A stretch of DNA of 64,000 nt from Pseudoalteromonas spongiae UST010723-006. Its GTDB lineage: Bacteria; Pseudomonadota; Gammaproteobacteria; Enterobacterales; Alteromonadaceae. The position numbers and the translations under genes are program-made. The stretch is taken from the NCBI RefSeq assembly GCF_000238255.3, contig NZ_CP011040.1:806001-870000 (forward strand). The letters are read 5' to 3'. Below, one piece after another: positions 55,048 to 64,000 of the stretch (position 1 is its first letter; each line of letters starts with the position of its first letter). Under the pieces are notes generated by a model. The model did no database searches, was not told where the DNA came from, and saw only the letters and a list, made by a program, of their open reading frames with translations.

Positions 55048-55802
55048 TTCCTTGTTTAGACGTTAAAAATAATCAAGTTGTAAAAGGCGTTAAGTTCAAA
55101 GAGCACGAAATCGTGGGCGATATTTTGCAACTTGCCGAAGCGTACTCGCAAGCAGGTGCCGATGAGCTAGTGTTCTATGAAATTACAGCGAGCGTCGAAA
55201 AGCGTTTACTTGATGTCACTTGGGTGGAGCAAATTGCCCGTTATATCAATATCCCTTTTTGCGTTGCAGGCGGCATTAAATCGGTCGCCGACGCTGCAAA
55301 AGTACTCGAAATGGGCGCGGATAAGATCAGCATTAATAGCCCTGCAATAGCAAGGCCTGAGCTTATTAAAGAGTTACATGATGAGTTTGGAAAACAGTGT
55401 GTTGTGGTTGGTATCGACAGTTTTTACGACAAAACCACAGGTGAATACCTCGTATATCAACTAACGGGCGATCCTAACTCATCAAGCCAAACACGTTATA
55501 AAACTCATGAATGGGTTAAGCAAGTTCAAGACTTAGGTGCCGGCGAAATTGTACTTAACTGCATGAACCAAGACGGCGTAAGAAAGGGTTATGACAACCG
55601 ACAATTAAGTGAAATACGCGCGATTTGTGATGTCCCTTTAATTGCCTCTGGCGGCGCGGGTAAAATTCAAGATTTTGCCGACGTGTTTCTACAAAGCAAT
55701 GTCGATGGCGCACTTGCTGCATCGGTTTTTCACAAAGGCTTAATTGATATAACCGAGCTAAAACAAACCCTGAATCAACAGACAATTCCGGTGCGATTAT
55801 GA
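55029..55802 (+). CDS. hisF: IGP synthase cyclase subunit
   Basis: HisF uses ammonia from HisH to form imidazole-glycerol phosphate and AICAR. The 257-residue TIM barrel has catalytic Asp in [15 protein letters not shown] and Asp in [17 protein letters not shown] start at 55029 with a strong AAGGAGG 7 nt upstream, which decides the start inside hisA. It overlaps hisI by 4 bp. Confidence 0.97.
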   Translation: MLSKRIIPCLDVKNNQVVKGVKFKEHEIVGDILQLAEAYSQAGADELVFYEITASVEKRLLDVTWVEQIARYINIPFCVAGGIKSVADAAKVLEMGADKISINSPAIARPELIKELHDEFGKQCVVVGIDSFYDKTTGEYLVYQLTGDPNSSSQTRYKTHEWVKQVQDLGAGEIVLNCMNQDGVRKGYDNRQLSEIRAICDVPLIASGGAGKIQDFADVFLQSNVDGALAASVFHKGLIDITELKQTLNQQTIPVRL

Positions 55803-56410
55803 AATTAGATTTAAGCAATATTTCTGCTCTTGATTTTGATAAAAGTGAGCTTATTCCCGCGATTGTACAGGATGTGCAATCGGGGCAAATTTTAATGCAG
55901 GGCTTTTGTAATCTAGCTGCTGTGCAAACGACTTTAGAAATTGGTAAAGTAACCTTTTATAGCCGTTCAAAACAACGTTTATGGACAAAAGGCGAAAGCT
56001 CTGAAAACTATCTGGAATTAGTATCAATGCATACTGATTGTGACCAAGATTCGTTATTAATACTCGCAAAACCGCAAGGTCCAACTTGTCACTTAGGCAC
56101 ACAGAGTTGTTTTGGTGATGCGAGCACCGATTTAAGCTTTTTAGGTACGCTTAACAGTGTTATTGCAAAGCGAAAAAATGACGACCCAGCCGAAAGTTAT
56201 ACTGCAAGTTTATTTGCCAAAGAGTTGAGTCGAAGTTGCCAAAAGGTTGGCGAAGAAGGTGTTGAAGTTGCCTTAGCAGCAATGAAAAATGACAACGAAG
56301 AGTTACTCAATGAATCAGCTGATTTACTGTATCACTTATTAGTTCTGTTACAACGACAAAGCCTCAATATTAGCCAAGTTATTAATGTACTAAAAAATAG
56401 ACATAAATAA
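55799..56410 (+). CDS. hisI: bifunctional PR-AMP cyclohydrolase / PR-ATP pyrophosphohydrolase
   Basis: The 203-residue HisIE fusion has an N-terminal cyclohydrolase ([30 protein letters not shown]; zinc Cys in [12 protein letters not shown]). The C-terminal pyrophosphohydrolase has [17 protein letters not shown] and [13 protein letters not shown]. It is the last gene of the his operon. Confidence 0.97.
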   Translation: MKLDLSNISALDFDKSELIPAIVQDVQSGQILMQGFCNLAAVQTTLEIGKVTFYSRSKQRLWTKGESSENYLELVSMHTDCDQDSLLILAKPQGPTCHLGTQSCFGDASTDLSFLGTLNSVIAKRKNDDPAESYTASLFAKELSRSCQKVGEEGVEVALAAMKNDNEELLNESADLLYHLLVLLQRQSLNISQVINVLKNRHK

Positions 56411-56420
56411 TCTCTACTCT

Positions 56421-56945
56421 TTAACCAAGGTTGCAATAGCAACCTTGGGCATCAGTTAAAATAGTCGCGCCTAGTGCGTTGTGACCGGTATCGTCGTTTA
56501 TGTACTGCTCGACAAGACCTTCGCCTTCGCTACAAAACATTCCTGTTGCATACGGACCAAGATAGGTTAACTTACCATTTTGGTTGATAACTGCGACCGC
56601 AGGTACCGAAGGTATATTAAAACGATTATTACTTTTAAGCGTTATAACATGATTTTTAAAGCCGTGTTCCGATGCAAGGTTTTTCACTGACATAACATGG
56701 CTTTGGGCAACATACTCACAAAAGCAATTATCCATTTTAAAATGCACTACAGCCCCATTACTAGTACCTATAGTTTCTTCAATAAGCGATGTAAAGCGAT
56801 TATCAAATTGAGTGTCCATCGCGTTACTCAAAAGCAAGCCGTTTACATCAAATTGCTTTGCTTTTAATGTAGACAAGTACAACACACTGCTGGTTAAAAT
56901 AACTGACCATACAGCTAACACAACCCAATGTAATTTAGAGATCAA
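56421..56945 (-). CDS. membrane-anchored thioredoxin-like protein (DUF6436-type)
   Basis: The 174-residue protein has one N-terminal TM helix (about 7-26). A thioredoxin-like domain follows in which DNCFCEY takes the place of the CxxC motif. [21 protein letters not shown] holds the cis-Pro region, and a C-terminal DAQGCYCN adds two Cys. This fits DUF6436. It starts inside the upstream chemotaxis gene (11-bp overlap). A redox role is inferred. Confidence 0.65.
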   Translation of the reverse strand: MISKLHWVVLAVWSVILTSSVLYLSTLKAKQFDVNGLLLSNAMDTQFDNRFTSLIEETIGTSNGAVVHFKMDNCFCEYVAQSHVMSVKNLASEHGFKNHVITLKSNNRFNIPSVPAVAVINQNGKLTYLGPYATGMFCSEGEGLVEQYINDDTGHNALGATILTDAQGCYCNLG

Positions 56946-58413
56946 AGCGTGATAACTCGCGGTTTAAGTTTTCAATATCGTTCTTCATCTCTTTAAAGCG
57001 TTGCCCGGACTCATTAGTATTGTGTTTTAATTGCTCAGAATTATGTGATAAGCGCTGTGTCGACTCAGAAATACTCGCCGACACCGTTGCTTGTTCATTT
57101 GCTGCACTTGCAACAGAAGCCATGTTATTAACCATGCTTTCAATATTATCAACCACGCCCATCATCATGTTAGATGCGTCTTTTGCTTGTGCAACCGTGT
57201 CTTCTGCTTGAACTAAACACTTGTCCATTTGCTCAACCGAAGACGACGCCTCATTAATTAACGCCGCAGTAATTTCACTGATCTGCTCTGCATTTTGACG
57301 CGTTTTCATCGCAAGCTGCCTTACTTCGTCTGCAACAACTGCAAATCCACGGCCGTGCTCACCGGCGCGAGCTGATTCAATTGCAGCATTTAACGCTAAT
57401 AAGTTTGTTTGGTCTGAAATCGATTTAATTGCATTCATCACTTCTTCAATCTGATTACACTTTAACGCAAGTTCACCAATTGTTTGTGATGTCGCCGCTA
57501 AGTCTCCCTTAAGCCCTTCGATGTTTTGTGCTGAACTATCAATTATTTGCTTTGTTTTATCAGTACGGGTAAACGCATCGCTTGCACTTTCGTTTGCTTC
57601 ACTTGCTTGGCTCGCAACGTTCGCATTTGCTACTGTCATTTCTTCCGTTGCAGTCGCAATTAAGTTTATTTGACTGACATTTTCGTCGGTCGCACGCTCT
57701 ACATCGTTAGTTAAATCTAACACAGCTTCAGAGCGTAGTAACACACCTTCACTGACGGTTTTGGTTTGTTTTATAAATCCACTTAATGAGGTCATTAACT
57801 TTTGATAATCAGAGCCATCTGATTGCTTGTTTGTAAACGCGGTTAAGTCAAACTTACCCTCTTTACTCAATACGTCGTGTATTGATTCTGACAATTTATA
57901 AGCACTTACCGCCTCTCTATGCGTTAATTTAGCGACATACATTAATACGCCGCCTTCGGTTATGGCAAACAATGCATGAATAGTCAAAATGTAAAACGCT
58001 AAATGCCCTTGTTCAAATATGTAAATCGAGGCGCCTTGCGACTGCACAATAAAAAACAGAATATGATGAACGGCTATAAATAATACGCTGGACAAAATCA
58101 CCTGCCAATCGCGGTAGAAACTCAAAAATGCCAGCATTACAAATATTTCAAAGTGTAATTCGGTTAACCCCATGGCTTGTTGAATATGGAGTGCTGCAAA
58201 TAACTGAACCGCGATACCCACAGCATGGCGAGTAACCGATGCAAACGGTGCAGTGTTAATTAAAAATAGCGGCAATGCGACAATAAGCAGGCCAATTGCG
58301 ATACCTTCAAACCAGGTATCGGTAAAGAATGCGATAATTAACGTAATAATAAACTGGCCAATTAATACCGCAGAGAAGATCCGGTTTGCTTTTTCAATCC
58401 AAGGGTAATTCAT
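56935..58413 (-). CDS. methyl-accepting chemotaxis protein with multi-TM sensor
   Basis: In this 492-residue protein residues 1-175 form about six TM helices with almost no periplasmic domain, unlike ordinary two-TM receptors. No HAMP is obvious. The signalling domain has the hairpin tip [34 protein letters not shown] in two conserved parts, with methylation-type helices on each side. The sensor probably detects a membrane or energy-state signal. It is coupled to the thioredoxin-like gene. Confidence 0.9.
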   Translation of the reverse strand: MNYPWIEKANRIFSAVLIGQFIITLIIAFFTDTWFEGIAIGLLIVALPLFLINTAPFASVTRHAVGIAVQLFAALHIQQAMGLTELHFEIFVMLAFLSFYRDWQVILSSVLFIAVHHILFFIVQSQGASIYIFEQGHLAFYILTIHALFAITEGGVLMYVAKLTHREAVSAYKLSESIHDVLSKEGKFDLTAFTNKQSDGSDYQKLMTSLSGFIKQTKTVSEGVLLRSEAVLDLTNDVERATDENVSQINLIATATEEMTVANANVASQASEANESASDAFTRTDKTKQIIDSSAQNIEGLKGDLAATSQTIGELALKCNQIEEVMNAIKSISDQTNLLALNAAIESARAGEHGRGFAVVADEVRQLAMKTRQNAEQISEITAALINEASSSVEQMDKCLVQAEDTVAQAKDASNMMMGVVDNIESMVNNMASVASAANEQATVSASISESTQRLSHNSEQLKHNTNESGQRFKEMKNDIENLNRELSRFDL

Positions 58414-58677
58414 TTAAACTTCCAAATAGTGCTCATAAATAAACGGTAATACAACATAAGTTGTACGGTTTTTACTGCCAAATGGCTCAATTTCCTATGC
58501 CACAATTTTAAATCTAAGTTAAAAATTAGCTTTTATTTATTTAATTAATTTGATGCTTGATTAAATGCTACGCAATACGCGTGTTGATACTTGATAAATC
58601 ACAATATTGCATACGTTAAGCATAGATTTTCTTTTTAAGTCTCGCTATGCTGATGACAAATTATTAGGGATAGCATT

Positions 58678-59190
58678 ATGTTTCGTAAAATTTCTGCTGC
58701 ATCGCTGTTTTTGTTTCTAGTTGGCTGTGGCTCAACACTCACTCCAACACAAACAGCCTACGTTGATAACTTAACACCTTGTGAAAAAATTCAAGGTTTA
58801 GTTGATGGTTTTGAAAATCAATTCGAGCCGCTAAAAGCGACACGCGTTCAAACTAAGTTTGGCGATGTATGGACACCAAAGTACCATTTGCTAGGCAATA
58901 GTTGTCAAATTCTCGGTATGAATAACGAAAGAGTGTCTTACAAGTGCGCAAAGCAATACGATAATGAATCGCAAAGCCGTGACGCGTTTGACTTAGCCGT
59001 AAATCAAGTAGCACAATGTTTGGGCAGCCAATGGCAAGCAAATAACACTTCACAAAATCAAAGCCAACGAACTACATTTAAAAACGCTGCGCACGATGCC
59101 GTAATTAGCATTCAAAGCGGACAAACTAACGCCAAGTACAATAAAACGTGGCAAACATCTTTTGAAGTTGGTGGTTTAATTAAGAAATAA
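58678..59190 (+). CDS. small lipoprotein, unknown
   Basis: The 170-residue protein has lipobox LVGC (Cys near 17). The rest has five further Cys, likely disulfide-bonded (PCEKIQGLVDGFENQF; GNSCQILGM; YKCAKQYD), and a Gln/Asn-rich segment. No family is recognised. RBS is weak (AGGGA 11 nt upstream). Confidence 0.75.
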   Translation: MFRKISAASLFLFLVGCGSTLTPTQTAYVDNLTPCEKIQGLVDGFENQFEPLKATRVQTKFGDVWTPKYHLLGNSCQILGMNNERVSYKCAKQYDNESQSRDAFDLAVNQVAQCLGSQWQANNTSQNQSQRTTFKNAAHDAVISIQSGQTNAKYNKTWQTSFEVGGLIKK

Positions 59191-59215
59191 ATCCATATTT
59201 TTATTATAAAGCCAA

Positions 59216-59247
59216 TAAAAAGGGCCCACAGTTGTGAGCCCTTTTTA
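59216..59247. terminator. bidirectional terminator
   Basis: AAAAAGGGC and GCCCTTTTT flank an imperfect inner stem. It lies between the lipoprotein gene and convergent dnaJ. Confidence 0.85.
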
Positions 59248-59291
59248 TTATTTTTCTTAGCTAAATTAATAGGCTAAGTTACTAAGCTAGA

Positions 59292-60431
59292 TTACTTAGT
59301 TAAGTCATCAAAAAACTTCTTAACACCATCAAAGAATCCTTGCTCTTTTGGACGATGGCGCGAGCTATCACCGCCCATGCTCTCATCTAATTCACGTAAT
59401 AATTCTTTTTGACGTTCGTTTAAGTTAACCGGTGTTTCAATAATCACTTTACAGATTAAATCACCCACTGCACCGCCGCGAACAGACTTAACGCCTTTAC
59501 CGCGCATACGGAACATTTTATCCGTCTGACATTCTGAAGGAATTTTTAGTTTTGCACGACCGTCTAGCGTTGGTACTTCAATTTCGCCACCAAGTGCTGC
59601 TGTGGTAAAGCTAAGTGGTACTTCACAATATAAATTGCTGCCGTCACGCACAAAAATTGGGTGTTCACGAACAGAAACCTGCACGTATAAATCACCTGCT
59701 GGTGCACCGTGTTGCCCTGCTTCACCTTCGCCAGCTAGACGAATACGGTCGCCAGTATCAACACCTGCCGGAATTTTCACAGACAAGGTCTTGGTTTTTT
59801 CTACGCGGCCCTGACCATGACACTTATTACATGGATCTGAGATAATTTGACCGCTACCATTACACGTAGGACATGTTTGCTGAACAGCAAAGAAGCCTTG
59901 GCGCATTTGTACTTGGCCATGACCATGACAGGTACCACATGTTTGTGGCTTAGAGCCTTTCTTCGCACCAGAACCATCACACGGTTCACATGACACCCAA
60001 GTTGGAACTTTAATTTCAACGTCTTTACCGCGAACTGCTTCTTCTAGGCTTAAATCTAGGTTGTAGCGTAAATCAGCACCACGTTGTTGGCGAGATTGAC
60101 GTCGGCCACCGCCGCCGCCACCAAAAATATCGCCGAATACATCACCAAAGATATCGCCAAAATCTGCACCGCCGCCAAAACCACCGTGACCGCCGCCACC
60201 GCCTTGTTCAAAGGCTGCGTGACCAAATTGGTCGTATGTTTGACGTTTTTGACTGTCGCCAAGTACTTCGTATGCTTCTTTTACTTCTTTAAACTTAGCT
60301 TCTAAGTCTTTGTCGCCTGCGGTACGATCTGGGTGATACTTCATAGCAAGGCGTTTGTATGCCTTTTTAATATCACGATCGCTAGCGTCTTTTGCAACGC
60401 CTAGTACTTCATAATAATCGCGTTTTGACAT
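59292..60431 (-). CDS. dnaJ: co-chaperone DnaJ
   Basis: DnaJ stimulates DnaK ATP hydrolysis and delivers clients. The 379-residue protein has a J domain with HPD (KYHPDRT), a Gly/Phe-rich linker, four CxxCxGxG zinc repeats ([32 protein letters not shown]) and two C-terminal client domains. It lies 137 bp after dnaK. Confidence 0.98.
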   Translation of the reverse strand: MSKRDYYEVLGVAKDASDRDIKKAYKRLAMKYHPDRTAGDKDLEAKFKEVKEAYEVLGDSQKRQTYDQFGHAAFEQGGGGGHGGFGGGADFGDIFGDVFGDIFGGGGGGRRQSRQQRGADLRYNLDLSLEEAVRGKDVEIKVPTWVSCEPCDGSGAKKGSKPQTCGTCHGHGQVQMRQGFFAVQQTCPTCNGSGQIISDPCNKCHGQGRVEKTKTLSVKIPAGVDTGDRIRLAGEGEAGQHGAPAGDLYVQVSVREHPIFVRDGSNLYCEVPLSFTTAALGGEIEVPTLDGRAKLKIPSECQTDKMFRMRGKGVKSVRGGAVGDLICKVIIETPVNLNERQKELLRELDESMGGDSSRHRPKEQGFFDGVKKFFDDLTK

Positions 60432-60525
60432 AATTACTGCTTTCCCCGTTAGTTGGCTAACTGCATTTGCATTGCCCCAGCGGGGTCTTTAGCCTCAAAA
60501 TTCATAAAACCTTTAGATACACTAA

Positions 60526-60555
60526 GGGCGCGTCTGAGTCGAAACCCGCGCGCCC
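60526..60555. terminator. GC-rich stem between dnaK and dnaJ
   Basis: GGGCGCG (60526-60532) and CGCGCCC (60549-60555) pair. With little U-tract, it may tune dnaJ expression relative to dnaK or mark an RNA processing point. Confidence 0.4.
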
Positions 60556-60568
60556 TCTTCAAAGTAAA

Positions 60569-62491
60569 TTACTTTTTATCGTCTTTTACTTCTTCAAACT
60601 CAGCGTCAACAACGTCGTCATCTTGCTGTGCTTGTTGCTGTTGGCCTGCATCGCCGCCAGCTTGTTGCGCTTGTGCATTTGCTTGCGCAATTTCCATTAG
60701 TTTTTGCGATTTTTCGATAAGCGCTTGCGTTTTCGCTTCAATTTCAGCTTTGTCATCGCCTTTCACTGCTGTTTCTAGCTCTGAAAGTGCTGCTTCAATC
60801 GCTGCTTTATCGTCAGCTGGTAGTGCGTCACCTGCTTCTTCGATTTGCTTGCGTGTACCGTGAACCATTGCGTCACCTTGGTTACGCGCTTGTACTAGTT
60901 CTTCAAACTTCTTATCTTCTTCTGCGTTTGCTTCCGCATCACGTACCATTGCATCGATTTCATCATCGCTTAGACCTGAAGATGCTTGGATTGTGATCTT
61001 CTGCTCTTTACCCGTGTCTTTATCTTTCGCAGATACGTGTAAGATACCATCAGCGTCAACGTCAAACGTTACTTCAATTTGTGGTGCGCCACGTTGTGCA
61101 GGGCGAATACCTTCTAGGTTGAATTGACCTAGTGATTTGTTCGCGCTTGATTGCTTACGCTCACCTTGCAGTACGTGAATTGTTACCGCACTTTGGTTGT
61201 CTTCCGCAGTTGAGAATACTTGTGACTTCTTCGTTGGAATCGTTGTATTCTTCTCGATTAATGCAGTCATAACCTGACCCATTGTCTCGATACCTAGCGA
61301 AAGAGGAATAACGTCTAGCAGTAGTACATCTTTAACGTCACCCGCTAAAACACCACCTTGAACCGCAGCACCCATAGCTACTGCTTCATCAGGGTTTACG
61401 TCTTTACGAGGCTCTTTACCGAAGAAATCAGTAACTGCTTTTTGTACTAGTGGCATACGTGTTTGACCACCCACTAGGATTACATCGTTAACATCGCTAA
61501 CAGAAAGATCTGCGTCAGCTAATGCCTTTTTAAGTGGCTCTAGTGATTGCGTTACGAGATCTTCAACAAGTGATTCTAACTTAGCACGCGTTAGTTTAAC
61601 GTTCATGTGCTTAGGACCTGACGCATCAGCAGTTACATACGGAAGGTTAACTTCTGTTTGTTGTGCGCTTGAAAGTTCGATCTTCGCTTTTTCTGCAGCT
61701 TCTTTAACACGCTGCATCGCAAGTGGATCAGTCTTCAAGTTGATGCCTTGATCTTTCTTAAATTCTTCAACTAGATAGTTGATAACGCGGTTATCAAAAT
61801 CTTCACCACCTAAGTGCGTGTCACCATTTGTTGCTAGTACTTCAAACGTGTGCTCGCCTTCTACTTCATCAATTTCGATGATAGAGATATCGAATGTACC
61901 ACCACCCAAGTCGTAAACAGCAACTACGTTGTCGCCTTGCTTCTTATCCATGCCGTATGCAAGTGCAGCAGCAGTTGGTTCGTTGATAATACGTTTAACA
62001 TCAAGGCCCGCGATACGACCCGCGTCTTTTGTCGCTTGACGTTGAGCATCGTTAAAGTATGCCGGTACAGTAATTACTGCGCCAGTTACCGCTTCACCTA
62101 AGAAATCTTCTGCTGTTTTCTTCATTTTCTTAAGAACTTCAGCTGAGATTTGTGGTGCAGCGCGTTTTTCGCCTTTCGCTTCTACCCATGCATCGCCATT
62201 GTCTGCTTTAACAATTTTGAATGGCATGATGTCGATATCACGTTGTACTTCTTCGTCTTCAAAACGACGACCGATTAAACGCTTGATTGCGAATAATGTA
62301 TTTGTTGGGTTTGTTACCGCTTGACGCTTTGCAGGTTGACCTACAAGCGTTTCACCTTCGTCTGTGTATGCGATAATTGATGGGGTTGTACGATCACCCT
62401 CTGCATTTTCAATTACGCGTGGCTTATCGCCGTCTAATACTGCAACACATGAGTTTGTTGTGCCTAAGTCGATACCAATAATCTTACCCAT
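60569..62491 (-). CDS. dnaK: chaperone DnaK (Hsp70)
   Basis: The 640-residue Hsp70 begins [20 protein letters not shown]. It has [25 protein letters not shown] and [14 protein letters not shown], the substrate-binding domain, and the C-terminal tail ending [16 protein letters not shown] precedes the ATG. A sigma-32-type promoter lies upstream. Confidence 0.99.
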   Translation of the reverse strand: MGKIIGIDLGTTNSCVAVLDGDKPRVIENAEGDRTTPSIIAYTDEGETLVGQPAKRQAVTNPTNTLFAIKRLIGRRFEDEEVQRDIDIMPFKIVKADNGDAWVEAKGEKRAAPQISAEVLKKMKKTAEDFLGEAVTGAVITVPAYFNDAQRQATKDAGRIAGLDVKRIINEPTAAALAYGMDKKQGDNVVAVYDLGGGTFDISIIEIDEVEGEHTFEVLATNGDTHLGGEDFDNRVINYLVEEFKKDQGINLKTDPLAMQRVKEAAEKAKIELSSAQQTEVNLPYVTADASGPKHMNVKLTRAKLESLVEDLVTQSLEPLKKALADADLSVSDVNDVILVGGQTRMPLVQKAVTDFFGKEPRKDVNPDEAVAMGAAVQGGVLAGDVKDVLLLDVIPLSLGIETMGQVMTALIEKNTTIPTKKSQVFSTAEDNQSAVTIHVLQGERKQSSANKSLGQFNLEGIRPAQRGAPQIEVTFDVDADGILHVSAKDKDTGKEQKITIQASSGLSDDEIDAMVRDAEANAEEDKKFEELVQARNQGDAMVHGTRKQIEEAGDALPADDKAAIEAALSELETAVKGDDKAEIEAKTQALIEKSQKLMEIAQANAQAQQAGGDAGQQQQAQQDDDVVDAEFEEVKDDKK

Positions 62492-62554
62492 GGAACGTCT
62501 CCTACTTCTTTAATTCTGTATCAAAAAATGATTAATTCGTTTAGATGGTTACTT

Positions 62555-62582
62555 AATAGGGGTGGGGTAATGACAATTCAAC
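62555..62582 (-). promoter_or_regulatory. sigma-32 (heat-shock) promoter of dnaK
   Basis: On the minus strand GTTGAA (62582-62577) is followed after 14 nt by CCCCTATT (62562-62555). The RpoH consensus is CTTGAA-N13-15-CCCCATNT. It lies about 65 bp before the dnaK ATG. Confidence 0.75.
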
Positions 62583-62645
62583 TGTAAAACGTAAATTTTT
62601 TTTAAAATTTTGAAATTTTTTTTGCAATGATGAATTTTGATACTG

Positions 62646-62664
62646 AAAGTGGTCATACCACTTT
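62646..62664. promoter_or_regulatory. FadR-like palindrome before the thioesterase gene
   Basis: AAAGTGGT (62646-62653), centre CAT, ACCACTTT (62657-62664) is a perfect palindrome of 8-bp arms. It closely resembles the FadR site type 'AnCTGGTCnGACCnGTT'. It ends 45 bp before the thioesterase start. It could also act as a hairpin. Confidence 0.4.
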
Positions 62665-62709
62665 ATTTTTGTTATAAACAAGCTAGTTACGATAACAAAT
62701 GAAATTCTT

Positions 62710-63498
62710 ATGCATTTTGATCAATTATTAGACCAAGTCAATTCACGTCTTACCCAACTAACCTTTCCTGCAAACTGGTGCCAAGGACGCACAGCCTTCG
62801 GCGGTATTTCTGCCGCTATGCTGTACACCGCAATGCGCACTGTAATTAATAACGAACGTACGTTACTGTCACTCAGTACTAATTTTGTTGGCCCGCTGAC
62901 CGCCGATACGCCATTTAATATTGAGCTTTCACTTTTGCGTGAAGGTAAAAGTGCATCACAGATTGAAGCAAGAATTATTCAAGACCAAAAAGTCGCGGTG
63001 ATTGCCCTTGCATGCTTTGCAATAAAACGTGATTCAAATGTGATTGTTGAAAATAAAGCGACATGCCCGTTGGCACCAGTTAATGAAGAAAACCTTATTC
63101 CTTATATAGAAGGAGTAACCCCCCAATTTTTCCAACACATGAGTTTTAATATTCAAAAAGGTGCTATGCCGTTTTCAAATGCATCGAATGGCGAACTTGC
63201 AGGATGGATGCGTTTAAAAGAAACACCCAGAGACTTAACTGTAGCGCATATATTAGCGCTAACAGATGCGTGGCCACCTGCACAATTGCAAATGTATGCA
63301 AACGTTGCTCCTGCCAGTTCAATGTCTTGGTATATTGAATTTTTACCTCACCAGCCATTAGCAGCTGACGCTTGGCTTGGTTTTGATGCGTTTACCCATC
63401 ATAGTCGCGATGGATATGCCTGTGAAGAAGCAAATATTTATAATCAGGCGGGTGAATTATTAGCAATGAGTCGTCAAACCGTTGCACTGTTCGATTAA
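62710..63498 (+). CDS. acyl-CoA thioesterase-family (double hotdog) protein
   Basis: The 262-residue protein fits the TesB-like thioesterase superfamily: N-terminal hotdog with FGGISAAMLYTAM and LSTNFVGPLTADTPFNI, and C-terminal hotdog with LTDAWPPAQL and AWLGFDAFTHHSRDGYACEEANIYNQ. Substrate range is unknown. A lipid-responsive operator upstream would fit fatty-acid metabolism. Confidence 0.85.
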   Translation: MHFDQLLDQVNSRLTQLTFPANWCQGRTAFGGISAAMLYTAMRTVINNERTLLSLSTNFVGPLTADTPFNIELSLLREGKSASQIEARIIQDQKVAVIALACFAIKRDSNVIVENKATCPLAPVNEENLIPYIEGVTPQFFQHMSFNIQKGAMPFSNASNGELAGWMRLKETPRDLTVAHILALTDAWPPAQLQMYANVAPASSMSWYIEFLPHQPLAADAWLGFDAFTHHSRDGYACEEANIYNQAGELLAMSRQTVALFD

Positions 63499-63511
63499 GC
63501 TGACAACTACT

Positions 63512-63542
63512 ATTTAAGCGCTCACTCAATGAGCGCTTAAAT
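63512..63542. terminator. 13-bp perfect stem after the thioesterase gene
   Basis: ATTTAAGCGCTCA (63512-63524) and TGAGCGCTTAAAT (63530-63542) pair around CTCAA. It lies between converging genes, without a T-run. Confidence 0.7.
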
Positions 63543-63618
63543 GTCATCAATGCTCGCCTAATGTAACGCAATTTACATTATTTGCATTACTGCAAATAAA
63601 CACATAACACATTTAACA

Positions 63619-64000
63619 CTAATTTATCGTTTCAAATCCAGCTTTTAATTTAGCCATCATATCGTCACTAATTTTAGTATTGCATGCAAAGTATAGACTC
63701 GTTGCTTCCTGTTTAAATTTGAACACCTTGCTTAACTCAGGGGTGGTTTTGTCAATTTCACGTTGCGTTGTATATTGTGTCTCGTTCAATACGATTAAAT
63801 CAAGTACGTGTTTACGCTGCTTCATAATATGAAACAATCTATCTACATTTTCAATCACCAACAATTGCGTGCCTAATTTAAACCCATGTTGTGTTAAATA
63901 ATGATGGCTAAAATTGTTTTCTATTACCGCGGTTTTGTATTCTTTTGCGGCGAGAATTGACTCTAATTGAATTTGTTTTTCAGGTAAGGCATAGAAATAA
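63619..64000 (-). CDS. extracellular solute-binding-type protein, 5' end outside window
   Basis: The frame is open from the stop at 63619 to the window edge, about 127 codons of the C-terminal part. The ending TSLYFACNTKISDDMMAKLKAGFETIN, together with FYALPEKQIQLESIL, fits SBP_bac_3-type periplasmic binding proteins, many of which are orphans in Alteromonadales. The ligand is unknown. An internal TTG at 63864 is not the real start. Confidence 0.7.
   Translation of the reverse strand, partial: YFYALPEKQIQLESILAAKEYKTAVIENNFSHHYLTQHGFKLGTQLLVIENVDRLFHIMKQRKHVLDLIVLNETQYTTQREIDKTTPELSKVFKFKQEATSLYFACNTKISDDMMAKLKAGFETIN

Overview
The window looks like chromosome from a marine gammaproteobacterium of the Alteromonadales, most likely Pseudoalteromonas or a close relative. 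This is an inference from gene content (LpoB/YcfL lipoprotein cluster, ppk-ppx, PpnN-Xni, NAD-type isocitrate dehydrogenase, his operon with a histidine leader peptide, dnaK-dnaJ), from low G+C and from many short strong Rho-independent terminators. No rRNA, tRNA or CRISPR array was seen.

Region 1, about 1-13.4 kb, is accessory and visibly more A/T-rich than the rest. It holds an HxlR-type regulator, a decayed LysR fragment, and a fusion protein STAS-like/GHKL ATPase/DUF4325. Next comes a tightly overlapping minus-strand operon of a Tn7-like transposon: tnsA, a tnsB split into two genes (N-terminal DNA-binding and DDE catalytic), tnsC, a tnsD/tniQ, an unknown 118-residue protein and a 71-residue DUF2384-like (MbcA/ParS/Xre antitoxin-type) protein. 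Two tandem 20-bp TGTCAAAAA-type repeats outside tnsA are the candidate transposon end. Beyond them lie a frameshifted tyrosine-recombinase remnant and a four-gene cluster resembling an ABC-three-component (ABC-3C) conflict system: a membrane protein, a partner protein, a middle component and a Rad50/SMC-like ATPase.

Region 2, 13.4-36.5 kb, is core-like: a hybrid histidine kinase, folE, a secreted endonuclease/phosphatase-fold protein, deaD, the COG3014-ycfL-lpoB-glycine-zipper cluster, a trypsin-like PDZ protease, an M61 peptidase, a diguanylate cyclase, ppnN, xni, a DUF3192 protein, an HDOD-like protein, NAD-dependent isocitrate dehydrogenase and an S9 peptidase. Several very small membrane proteins sit between these genes.

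Region 3, 36.5-49 kb: ilvIH behind a Leu/Val/Ile leader peptide and attenuator, HU, dgt, a stand-alone asparagine-synthetase-like protein, zinc-ribbon and small acidic proteins, and ppk-ppx.

Region 4, 49-64 kb: the complete hisGDCBHAF(IE) operon behind a leader peptide with four consecutive His codons and an attenuator, a thioredoxin-like DUF6436 protein with a membrane-anchored chemotaxis receptor, a lipoprotein, dnaK-dnaJ behind a heat-shock promoter, an acyl-CoA thioesterase behind a FadR-like palindrome, and a substrate-binding protein cut by the window edge.
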